Under the pieces are notes generated by a model, which saw only the letters and a list, made by a program, of their open reading frames with translations, ran no database searches and was not told the DNA's origin. Below, one piece after another: positions 6,973-13,053 of a stretch of 15,435 nt of DNA. Each line of letters opens with the position of its first letter. Positions within the stretch are counted from its first letter, which is position 1. Source of the DNA: Pseudomonadota bacterium (lineage in GTDB: Bacteria; Pseudomonadota; Alphaproteobacteria; Caulobacterales; Caulobacteraceae); contig JAEYTM010000013.1 in assembly GCA_023434015.1 (NCBI GenBank), positions 1-15,435 of the forward strand, in the 5' to 3' direction. Both the position numbers and the translations under genes were made by a program.

Positions 6973-8166
6973 TCAGGAAAGCTCCGGCGCGTCCCGCATA
7001 TAGTCCCGGGTGATCGGCAAGGTGTCCGGGCGCCGGGCGATCTGGATCTGGAACACCATGTGGCCCCCGTAGCGGAAACCCATCTCCGCCGAGGCCAGGT
7101 AGAACTCCCACATCCGCCGGAACCGGGCGTCGTACAGGCCCGGGATGTCGGGGTCGGCGAGGAACCGCAGCCGCCAGTGCCGCAGGGTCTCGGCGTAGTG
7201 CAGGCGCAGGATCTCGATGTCGGTGATCCACAGGCCGGCGTCCTCGACCGCGCGGACCACTTCCGACAGGCCGGGGATATAGCCGCCGGGGAAGATGTAC
7301 TTCTGGGTGAAGGCGTTGGTGACCCCGGGCCCCGACATGCGGCCGATCGCATGGATCACCGCCACCCCGTCGTCGGTCAGCAGCCGTTTGACGGTGTCGA
7401 AATAGGCCAGGAAGTTCGGCGCGCCGACATGCTCCAGCATGCCCACCGAGACGATCCGGTCGAACGGGCCGGCGACGTCGCGATAGTCGGTCAGCTCGAA
7501 CCGGACACGCTCTGACAGCCCGGCCTCCTCCGCCCGCCGGCGGGCGAGCTCGATCTGTTCGGTGGACAGGGTGACGCCGGTCACGTCGGCCCCGTAGTCC
7601 GCGGCGAGCGTCATGGCCATGCCGCCCCAGCCGGAACCGATGTCCAGCACCCGCTGGCCGGGCGACAGCCGCAGCTTGCCCGCGATGTGCGCCTTCTTGG
7701 CGGCCTGGGCCTGTTCCAGCGTCATGTCAGGGCGGGCGAAATAGGCGCAGGAGTACTGCATGTCGGTGTCGAGGAAGCGGCGGTAGAGATCGTTGGAAAG
7801 ATCGTAGTGGTGGGCCACGTTGCGGCGGGCCGCCGCCCGGCCGTTGGCCTGTTGCAAGCTCCGCTTGATGACCCGCTTCGCACGCTTGGCCAGCGAGCCG
7901 CGCCCCTTGGGCGCGCGACCGCCGCTTCGCCCGACGATTTCCAGCAGGTCCCAGAGAGTTCCCTGCTCCATCACCAGGTCGCCGTCCATATAGGCCTCGC
8001 CGAGGCCGAGGCTGGGATCAACCACCACCCGCCGAAGCCCCTTGCCGGTGAAGTGGATGACCACCGGCGACCCCGTTCCGTCGCCCGCCTTGTGCGTCCG
8101 CCCGCCGGCCAGCCGCACTGTCAGGTCGCCGACCTTGATCATCCGTTGAAGCAGCGGCTCAATCAT
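6973..8166 (-). CDS. cfa: Cyclopropane-fatty-acyl-phospholipid synthase
   Basis: 397 residues, a normal length for the family. An N-terminal lipid-binding region (1-110) is followed by the hallmark AHHYDLSNDLY (118-128), YSCAYF (138-143), the SAM-binding glycine motif VLDIGSGWGG (173-182), a conserved EHVG segment and the C-terminal RLHYAETLRHW. It transfers a methylene from S-adenosylmethionine to cis double bonds of membrane phospholipid acyl chains, a typical stationary-phase, acid or low-oxygen membrane adaptation. The ATG at 8166 has no clear Shine-Dalgarno; another ATG lies at 8142. It is divergent from the small membrane protein and globin genes, and their shared intergenic region holds a FixJ-box-like sequence, so oxygen control of cfa is possible but unproven. 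Confidence 0.93.
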   Translation of the reverse strand: MIEPLLQRMIKVGDLTVRLAGGRTHKAGDGTGSPVVIHFTGKGLRRVVVDPSLGLGEAYMDGDLVMEQGTLWDLLEIVGRSGGRAPKGRGSLAKRAKRVIKRSLQQANGRAAARRNVAHHYDLSNDLYRRFLDTDMQYSCAYFARPDMTLEQAQAAKKAHIAGKLRLSPGQRVLDIGSGWGGMAMTLAADYGADVTGVTLSTEQIELARRRAEEAGLSERVRFELTDYRDVAGPFDRIVSVGMLEHVGAPNFLAYFDTVKRLLTDDGVAVIHAIGRMSGPGVTNAFTQKYIFPGGYIPGLSEVVRAVEDAGLWITDIEILRLHYAETLRHWRLRFLADPDIPGLYDARFRRMWEFYLASAEMGFRYGGHMVFQIQIARRPDTLPITRDYMRDAPELS

Positions 8167-8233
8167 GAGGCGAGCTTAGCGGTACGGCGACAGCCCGCAA
8201 CCCGGCGCCGGCGGCGCGCGTGGCGCTGTCGCC

Positions 8234-8253
8234 TCCGGGAAACTACTTAGGGG
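8234..8253. promoter_or_regulatory. FixJ-box-like sequence upstream of globin operon and cfa
   Basis: The sequence TCCGGGAAACTACTTAGGGG reads, on the minus strand, CTAAGTAGTTTCCC at its core. From memory this closely resembles the GTAAGTAGTTTCCC element described at rhizobial FixJ-dependent promoters. It shares CTACyTAGGGG with 12047-12057 upstream of the alternative oxidase. It is 64 bp before the small membrane-protein start and 68 bp before the cfa start, so either or both could respond. FixLJ are encoded about 2 kb away. Confidence 0.45.
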
Positions 8254-8316
8254 ACGTTGCGGAATTTCGGCGCGGCAGGCGGCGCGCGATCCTGCGGTCA
8301 CATAAGAAGGAGCTGC

Positions 8317-8418
8317 ATGATGACTGCGCAACAAGTCTACCTCGCCCTGGTCATCGGGTCGTTTTCCACGTTCGCCGTCGCCCTGTTCGCCGCCAGCGTC
8401 TGGTCGCGGCGGAGCTAG
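8317..8418 (+). CDS. 33-residue single-span membrane protein
   Basis: A short gene with a near-perfect ribosome site, AAGAAGGAG, 5 bp before ATG-ATG. The product begins MMTAQQVYLALVIG, has one continuous hydrophobic stretch at residues 8-28, and ends in a positively charged WSRRS, so the C-terminus should be cytoplasmic. The stop at 8416-8418 lies 5 bp before the probable TTG start of the globin, so the two are translationally linked. I do not recognise the family. Its size and topology recall small respiratory-complex subunits such as CydX or CcoQ, but no sequence motif supports that; a membrane anchor or partner for the globin or a terminal oxidase is speculation. Confidence 0.7.
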   Translation: MMTAQQVYLALVIGSFSTFAVALFAASVWSRRS

Positions 8419-8423
8419 ACGCC

Positions 8424-8912
8424 TTGGACGAGGACACCGCGAACAGGCGTGTAGCCACACTCGCTGACCGGTTGAGGAGGCTGGAGGCACGCGAAGCGCA
8501 ACGCGCCCGGATCGCCCCGGGCGCCGCCGCGGGTGTCACTGAGCCAATGATCCGCGAGCTGGTGCACGCCTTCTACGGTCGCGTCCGCCAGGACCCCGAC
8601 CTCGGGCCGGTGTTCGAGCGGGCCATCGACGACTGGGACGAGCACCTGGCCAAGCTGTGCGACTTCTGGTCGTCAGTCACCTTGATGACCGGGCGATTCA
8701 AGGGCTCGCCCATGGCGGCCCATGCGCGCCGGCAGGATATCGAGGCCTGGCATTTCGGCGTCTGGCTGGCCCTGTTCGCCGACACAGCCCGCGCGGTCTG
8801 TCCGCCAGCGGCCGCCGACCTGTTCATCGCCAAGTCGCAGATGATCGGCCAGAGCCTGCAGCTCGGCCTCGCGGTTAGCCGGGGCGAGCTGCCGCCGCTG
8901 CACAGGACCTAG
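8424..8912 (+). CDS. Group III truncated hemoglobin
   Basis: 162 residues from a TTG start at 8424, which has GCGGAG 9 bp upstream and lies 5 bp after the small membrane-protein stop. The family pattern is clear: IRELVHAFYGRVRQDPDLGPVF (B helix with Tyr), DWDEHLAKLCDFWSSVTL, then GRFKGSPMAAH, whose His is the expected proximal heme ligand, and FGVWLALFADT. Group III (P-type) truncated globins bind oxygen or NO; proposed roles are oxygen delivery or NO detoxification at low oxygen. The N-terminal 40 residues, with charged RRLEAREAQR, are slightly longer than usual, and a start at the internal ATG (about 8547) would remove the A helix. Context with FixLJ, AOX and the FixJ-like box upstream fits induction at low oxygen. 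Confidence 0.88.
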   Translation: MDEDTANRRVATLADRLRRLEAREAQRARIAPGAAAGVTEPMIRELVHAFYGRVRQDPDLGPVFERAIDDWDEHLAKLCDFWSSVTLMTGRFKGSPMAAHARRQDIEAWHFGVWLALFADTARAVCPPAAADLFIAKSQMIGQSLQLGLAVSRGELPPLHRT

Positions 8913-8919
8913 CGGGGCG

Positions 8920-8935
8920 GGCCTGGGTTCAGGCC
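8920..8935. terminator. Small hairpin between globin and DUF454 genes
   Basis: A perfect 6-bp stem GGCCTG/CAGGCC around a GGTT tetraloop sits in the 16-bp convergent gap and overlaps the last codons of the minus-strand gene. It could act in both directions, but there is no T-tract and the stem is short. Confidence 0.3.
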
Positions 8936-9339
8936 GATGGCCGGGTGACGATCCACGCCGCCACGCAGATCAGCAGGACCGCCACCAGCGCCGGCGCCAG
9001 TCGGCTGTCCGAGGTCAGGGCGAGGAAGGTCCAACTTGCGGCCATGGCCGCCACCGCGGTCACCTTGGCCTTCACCGGGATCGCGCCCCGTTCCTCCCAG
9101 TCGCGGATCATGGGGCCGAACCTTGAATGGTTGCGCAGCCGTTCAGCCAGCCCCGGCGAGCCGCGCGCGAAAGCCCACAGGGCGACCAGCAGGAACACCG
9201 TCGTCGGCATCAGGGGCAGCACCGCCCCGATGGCCGCCAGGCCCACCGCGACCACGCCGACGATGCGGAACAGCAGGACCCGCGGGGTCAGTCGCGGACC
9301 GTCCGAGTCGTCCGGAGGTGTCTGTGGCGCTGGCGGCAA
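8929..9339 (-). CDS. DUF454 (YbaN-like) inner-membrane protein
   Basis: 136 residues from a TTG at 9339, which is preceded by AGGGGAG; no ATG or GTG fits. A Pro-rich cytoplasmic N-terminus leads to a first hydrophobic segment containing the family signature GAVLPLMPTTVFLLVALWAFARGSP. Then follow a cytosolic loop HSRFGPMIRDWEERGAIPVKAK and two C-terminal spans (about 90-133). This is the YbaN/DUF454 family, whose molecular function is not established. It is 73 bp downstream of fixJ on the same strand, so it may be the third gene of a fixL-fixJ operon. CCTAGG at 9365-9370 in that gap is a weak partial match to the FixJ-like box. Confidence 0.85.
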   Translation of the reverse strand: MPPAPQTPPDDSDGPRLTPRVLLFRIVGVVAVGLAAIGAVLPLMPTTVFLLVALWAFARGSPGLAERLRNHSRFGPMIRDWEERGAIPVKAKVTAVAAMAASWTFLALTSDSRLAPALVAVLLICVAAWIVTRPSA

Positions 9340-9412
9340 AGGGCTCCCCTGAGGCGACGCGCAACCTAGGCTGCGCGGCCCCCTGGCGTCGATATCGCTT
9401 GGATCGCGCGGT

Positions 9413-10018
9413 TCAACTGCGGGCGAGAAGCACCATCCGCACCAGTTCGCTCAGGCCATGGGCGCCGGTCTTGGACATGACGTTTGCACGGTAGACCTCG
9501 ACCGTCCTGGGGCTGATGCCCAGTTCGAACGCGATGACCTTGTTCAGCTTGCCGTCCACCACGCCCTGCAGCACTTCCTGCTCGCGGGGCGACAGGCCTT
9601 CGAAGATGCTGCGCAGGCGCTGCTTTTCCGCTCCGTCCTCGTCGGAGCGAGCCCCGTCCGCCAGCGCGCTGCGGATCGCCCGCAGCAGGGTCTCCTCTTC
9701 GAACGGCTTTTCCAGGAAGTCCGCCACCCCGGCCTTCATGGCCTCCACCGCCAGGGGCACGTCGCCATGCCCGGTGATGACGATCATCGGATGGGGCACG
9801 CCGCGGGCCTTGAGCTGACGCACCAGGTCCAGGCCGCTCATCTGCGGCATGCGCACGTCGGTGACGATGCAGCCCGGCTCCAGAGTCTCGACGTGCTCCA
9901 GGAACTCGATCGCCGACTCATAGGTGCGCGTCGGCATGGCGGCGGCGTCGAGCAGGAAGGAGAGGGAGTCCCGCATCGCCTCGTCGTCGTCGATGATGTG
10001 AACCACAGCTTCAGCCAT
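9413..10018 (-). CDS. fixJ: FixJ oxygen-responsive response regulator
   Basis: 201 residues from the ATG at 10018, which overlaps the fixL stop (ATGGCTGA), the usual sign of translational coupling. The receiver domain (1-120) has the acidic pocket D11/D12, phosphoacceptor D54 in VTDVRMP, T82 in ITGHGD and K104 in EKPF. A linker leads to a LuxR/FixJ-type helix-turn-helix (about 140-200): LSPREQEVL, KVIAFELGIS and RTVEVYRANVMSK. FixJ of Sinorhizobium is 204 residues with the same D54. FixL is expected to phosphorylate it at low oxygen, after which it dimerises and activates promoters. Targets in the window are suggested by the FixJ-like boxes at 8234, 11561 and 12038. A longer reading to 10093 lies inside fixL and is not used. 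Confidence 0.95.
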   Translation of the reverse strand: MAEAVVHIIDDDEAMRDSLSFLLDAAAMPTRTYESAIEFLEHVETLEPGCIVTDVRMPQMSGLDLVRQLKARGVPHPMIVITGHGDVPLAVEAMKAGVADFLEKPFEEETLLRAIRSALADGARSDEDGAEKQRLRSIFEGLSPREQEVLQGVVDGKLNKVIAFELGISPRTVEVYRANVMSKTGAHGLSELVRMVLLARS

Positions 10019-11507
10019 GCTGTTCAAGGTCCTCCTCGCGCACGCCCCGCAAAGTGAAGCGGAAGATAGTGCCGCCGCCGGGATTCGGTTCAACCCAGAT
10101 GCGCCCCCCGTGCGCCTCGATGATGGTCCGGCAGATCGACAGGCCGACCCCCATGCCGTGGACCTTGGTGCTGACGAACGGCTGGAACAGCTTGTCGGCG
10201 ATCTCCGGGGCGATCCCCGGCCCGGTGTCGGCCACGGCGATTTCCACCATGTCGTCGTCGACAGGGCCGGCGGAAACGATGAGCTCCCGCTGCGGCGCGT
10301 CCTCCATGGCGTCGATGGAGTTGCGCATCAGGTTGAGCACGACCTGCTGGATCTGCACCTTGTCGGCCAGCACGAGGTCCAGCTCCCGGTCGACGCTGAA
10401 CCGGAGGCGCACGCCGCGCTCGCGGGCGCCGATCATGGCCAGGGCGCCCGCCTCTTCCAGCAGTTTCGAGACGCTTTCGATGCGGCGGTCGGCCTCGCCC
10501 TTGGCGACGAAGTCGCGCAGGCGGCGGATGATCTGGCCGGCCCGCAAGGCCTGGTCGGCCGCCTTGGCCATCGCCCCCTTGATCCGCTCGCGATCCGGCT
10601 CGTCGGCATCGAGCAGCCGCTCGGACCCCTTCATGTAGTTGGCGATGGCCGCCAGCGGCTGGTTCAGTTCGTGCGCCAGGGCCGAGGCCATCTCGCCCAT
10701 CGCCGTCAGCCGCGAGACGTGGACCAGTTCCGACTGCAGGTCCTGCATCCGGCGTTCGGTGGACTGCCGCTCGGTCAGGTCGCGGACGAAGCCGGTGAAA
10801 TAGCGCCGGTCGCCGCCCCGCATCTCGCCGACGGCGAGCTCCATCGGAAATGTTGACCCGTCCTTGCGCTCGCCGACCACCACGCGGCCGATGCCGATGA
10901 TGCGCCGCTCGCCCGTCCGCAGGTAGCGTTCGATGTAGCCGTCGTGCTGGGAACGGTAGGGCTCGGGCATCAGCATCGAGACGTTGAGGCCGACCGCCTC
11001 GGCCGCGCTCCAGCCGAACTGCCGCTCCGCGGCGGCGCTGAACGACTGCATGACCCCGCGGTCGTCGATGACGATCATGGCGTCCTGGACGGTGTCGAGG
11101 ATGGACTGCAGGTGGGCTTCCCGCTCCGCCAGATGTTCGAGCGCGACCGAGGCCTCGGCGCTGCGCTCCTTCATCCGCTGGCCCGCCAGGCCGATGGCCG
11201 GACCGAGCAGCAGGAACAGCAGGGCTTCGATGAGGTTGGTTGGCGCCTTGGCCAGGGCCGCGCCCGCGAACACCAGGCTCGCAGCCAGGCCCAGCGCCGT
11301 GGCCAGCAGGGCCGGGCCCATCCCGCCCAGCGCGCCGCCCAGGATGACCGCCGGCATGTAGACCATGAACAGGGTGCGCTGCTGGAAGATCGGCTCCAGC
11401 GCCAAGCCTACCGCGAAGCAGGCCGCTGCTGCGGCGATCGCGGCGAGATAGGCAAAGCCCGCGCGGGTCGCGGGTCGCTTCGCGGACGAACCTGCTGAAG
11501 GCTGCAT
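10011..11507 (-). CDS. fixL: FixL oxygen-sensing histidine kinase with heme PAS domain
   Basis: 498 residues from the ATG at 11507 (a TTG at 11543 would add 12). Residues 20-115 hold four hydrophobic segments of the DUF4118 type that anchor the sensor in the inner membrane. The PAS domain (about 135-250) is a true heme domain: H188 in SQHDGYIERY is the proximal ligand, R194 follows, and R208 in IIGIGRVVVGERKDGSTFP is the distal Arg that couples oxygen binding to kinase inhibition (H200, R206 and R220 in Bradyrhizobium FixL). The HisKA box is SALAHELNQPLAAIANY with H279. The ATPase has N box NLMRNSIDAM, G1 ADTGPGIA, F box LFQPFVSTK and G2 GMGVGLS. Oxygen loss should switch on autophosphorylation and phosphotransfer to FixJ. 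It diverges from the cytochrome gene. Confidence 0.96.
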   Translation of the reverse strand: MQPSAGSSAKRPATRAGFAYLAAIAAAAACFAVGLALEPIFQQRTLFMVYMPAVILGGALGGMGPALLATALGLAASLVFAGAALAKAPTNLIEALLFLLLGPAIGLAGQRMKERSAEASVALEHLAEREAHLQSILDTVQDAMIVIDDRGVMQSFSAAAERQFGWSAAEAVGLNVSMLMPEPYRSQHDGYIERYLRTGERRIIGIGRVVVGERKDGSTFPMELAVGEMRGGDRRYFTGFVRDLTERQSTERRMQDLQSELVHVSRLTAMGEMASALAHELNQPLAAIANYMKGSERLLDADEPDRERIKGAMAKAADQALRAGQIIRRLRDFVAKGEADRRIESVSKLLEEAGALAMIGARERGVRLRFSVDRELDLVLADKVQIQQVVLNLMRNSIDAMEDAPQRELIVSAGPVDDDMVEIAVADTGPGIAPEIADKLFQPFVSTKVHGMGVGLSICRTIIEAHGGRIWVEPNPGGGTIFRFTLRGVREEDLEQHG

Positions 11508-11560
11508 GGCGACTGGGGTAGAGGCCGACCGGGGACATTTCAAGCGCCGCCGGACCAGGG

Positions 11561-11580
11561 TTCGTAGCCCTCCGGAGGGG
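11561..11580. promoter_or_regulatory. FixJ-box-like sequence between fixL and the cytochrome gene
   Basis: TTCGTAGCCCTCCGGAGGGG matches the sequence upstream of the alternative oxidase at 12038-12057 in 16 of 20 positions. It lies in the 121-bp divergent intergenic region, 49 bp before the cytochrome ATG and 54 bp before the fixL ATG. It could mediate FixJ control of the cytochrome and autoregulation of fixLJ. Part of the sequence, CCCTCCGGAGGG, is itself a perfect palindrome, so a different protein could bind here. Confidence 0.45.
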
Positions 11581-11628
11581 ACGGGCGCGGAGATGCTGTT
11601 AAGCTGGCGCGTTTATCGGGGAGGCGGC

Positions 11629-12030
11629 ATGCGGCGCACGATCATCCTTTTCGCCCTGGCAGGGCTCCTGGGCGGCTGTGCGACATCGGCCGCCGGCGTG
11701 GCGGAGCCCGCCGGCTCTGCCGTCGACCGGGGACGCTTCGTCGCCCTGCGCTCCTGCGCCGGTTGCCATGCCGTCGGCGGCGCCGACGTCAGTCCCAACC
11801 ATATTGCGCCGCCGTTCTCTCTCGTGCGGATGAAGCATGACGAGGCGGGGCTGCGCCGCCTGCTGGCCGACATCTCGCGCAACGGCCACTACGAGATGCC
11901 GCCGATCTACATGACCGAGGACGAGATCCGCGACGTCAGCGCCTACATCCAGACCGTCGAGCCGGAACCGGAGACCCACCCGGGACTGTCGCGGACGATC
12001 GCGCGGCTGGTCCGCGGCCCCGCCGCATAG
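11629..12030 (+). CDS. Monoheme cytochrome c lipoprotein
   Basis: 133 residues. GGGGAGG lies about 5 bp before the ATG at 11629. The N-terminus MRRTIILFALAGLLGGCATS is a lipoprotein signal with a lipobox ending at C17, so the protein should be anchored to a membrane on the periplasmic side. One heme site, CAGCH, lies at about residues 43-47, and the sixth ligand is probably the Met in HYEMPP or the nearby IYM. The fold and size fit a small class I c-type cytochrome. It is followed by the alternative oxidase 117 bp downstream on the same strand and is divergent from fixL. It probably carries electrons in a low-oxygen respiratory branch; its partner is unknown, and AOX itself takes electrons from quinol, not cytochrome c. 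Confidence 0.88.
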   Translation: MRRTIILFALAGLLGGCATSAAGVAEPAGSAVDRGRFVALRSCAGCHAVGGADVSPNHIAPPFSLVRMKHDEAGLRRLLADISRNGHYEMPPIYMTEDEIRDVSAYIQTVEPEPETHPGLSRTIARLVRGPAA

Positions 12031-12037
12031 CCTGGCC

Positions 12038-12057
12038 TACGTAGCCCTACCTAGGGG
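12038..12057. promoter_or_regulatory. FixJ-box-like sequence upstream of the alternative oxidase
   Basis: TACGTAGCCCTACCTAGGGG contains the palindromes CTACGTAG (12037-12044) and CCCTA-CC-TAGGG (12045-12056). It is the best-formed of the three related sites in the window and lies 91-110 bp before the AOX start, just after the cytochrome stop. Position and kinship to the sites near fixL and the globin point to FixJ activation of AOX. FixJ binding itself is inferred. Confidence 0.5.
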
Positions 12058-12062
12058 CGGCT

Positions 12063-12076
12063 CCCGAATATTCGGG
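12063..12076. promoter_or_regulatory. Perfect 14-bp palindrome upstream of the alternative oxidase
   Basis: CCCGAATATTCGGG is a perfect palindrome 5 bp downstream of the FixJ-like box and 72 bp before the AOX ATG. Its AT core in GC-rich DNA and its place near the expected promoter elements suggest an operator for a dimeric regulator. It does not match the FNR/FixK (TTGAT-n4-ATCAA) or NsrR patterns I know. Confidence 0.4.
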
Positions 12077-12147
12077 CCGGTGGGCGAGGCGTATTGATCG
12101 TCTCAGTTCAGACGCCCCTGCCGGGCGCCAGCCGCGAGAGCGATCAG

Positions 12148-12834
12148 ATGTCCCCAGCCATTGACCTCACCGTCCACCACCGTCCCCAGGGCGCTTCCGA
12201 CCGCGTCGCCTATGGTTTCGTGAAGCTGCTGCGCTTCTGCGCCGACACCTTCTTCGCGAAGCGCTACGGCCACCGCGCGGTGGTGCTGGAGACGGTCGCC
12301 GCCGTTCCGGGAATGGTCGGCGCCACGCTCAACCACCTGAAATGCCTTCGCCGGATGGAGGACGACAAGGGGTGGATCAAGACGCTCATGGACGAGGCCG
12401 AGAACGAGCGCATGCACCTGATGACCTTCATCGAGGTCGCCAAGCCCACCCTGTTCGAACGGTTCGTGGTGGTGGCCGCCCAGTGGGTCTTCTACCTGTT
12501 CTTCTTCGGCCTCTACCTGATCTCCCCGAAGACCGCGCACCGGGTGGTCGGCTACTTCGAGGAAGAGGCGGTGATCAGCTACACCCACTACCTCGCTGAG
12601 ATCGACGAGGGGCGGTCCCCGAACGTGCCGGCCCCTGAACTGGCCAGGCGCTATTGGAGCCTGCCGAGCACCGCCACCCTGCGCGACGTCGTCGAGGTGG
12701 TGCGGGCCGACGAGGCGCACCACCGGGACGTGAACCACGGCTTCGCCAACGAACTGGTCGGCCTGCCGGTGGCCGAGGCCGCCCCGTGCCCGCCGCATGT
12801 GGCCCTGGAGCCGCATTGGAAGGCCGCCGCCTGA
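12148..12834 (+). CDS. aox: Alternative oxidase (diiron quinol oxidase)
   Basis: 228 residues from the ATG at 12148, matching the roughly 229 residues of the Novosphingobium enzyme; a TTG at 12094 would add 18 poorly conserved residues. All four diiron motifs are present: LETVAAVPGM with E48, AENERMHL with E87 and H90, FEEEAVISYTHY with ligand Glu among 138-140, and RADEAHHRDVNH with E189 and H192. The hydrophobic helical face at about 105-125 fits monotopic attachment to the inner-membrane leaflet. It oxidises ubiquinol and reduces oxygen to water without pumping protons and is insensitive to cyanide and NO. AOX is patchily distributed in bacteria, so acquisition by transfer is possible. It lies beside fixL with FixJ-like boxes nearby, and a strong hairpin follows the gene. 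Confidence 0.95.
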   Translation: MSPAIDLTVHHRPQGASDRVAYGFVKLLRFCADTFFAKRYGHRAVVLETVAAVPGMVGATLNHLKCLRRMEDDKGWIKTLMDEAENERMHLMTFIEVAKPTLFERFVVVAAQWVFYLFFFGLYLISPKTAHRVVGYFEEEAVISYTHYLAEIDEGRSPNVPAPELARRYWSLPSTATLRDVVEVVRADEAHHRDVNHGFANELVGLPVAEAAPCPPHVALEPHWKAAA

Positions 12835-12852
12835 CCGGTGGACGACCGTGGG

Positions 12853-12882
12853 CCGCGAGCGGACGTTCAGCACCGCTCGCGG
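12853..12882. terminator. Strong hairpin terminator after alternative oxidase
   Basis: A perfect 10-bp stem CCGCGAGCGG/CCGCTCGCGG with a 10-nt loop begins 19 bp after the AOX stop. A short T-rich patch (CTGTTTC) follows about 6 bp later. It is the most convincing terminator in the window. Confidence 0.65.
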
Positions 12883-13053
12883 GTCACTGTTTCATGGGCG
12901 GGCAGGTTGACCCCGCCGTCTTTTCGATCCTGGAAAGGTGTGGCTCGGCGCCGCATTTGACGCAGGGTTGCCTTGTGATCGAGCGGCGCTCAATTGCCGC
13001 CGTTGTGCGGGCCGGCGTTCTTACTGGCCGGGCCGCACGGGAGTGGGGGGTAG

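Noticed and set aside
9365..9370. CCTAGG upstream of the DUF454 gene as a further FixJ-like box
   Set aside because: Only about seven bases match; the flanks differ from the other three sites.
10019..10093. An N-terminal extension of fixJ
   Set aside because: The extra residues match no FixJ family member and lie within fixL coding sequence; the ATG at 10018 gives the expected length.
12093..12106. TTGATCGTCTCAG near the AOX gene as a FixK/FNR box
   Set aside because: Only the left half-site TTGAT fits; the right half ATCAA is absent.
12957..12970. TTGACGCAGGGTTG upstream of the tandem HTH gene as an FNR-type box
   Set aside because: The left half fits TTGAC but the right half lacks ATCAA/GTCAA, and no matching -10 element is seen.
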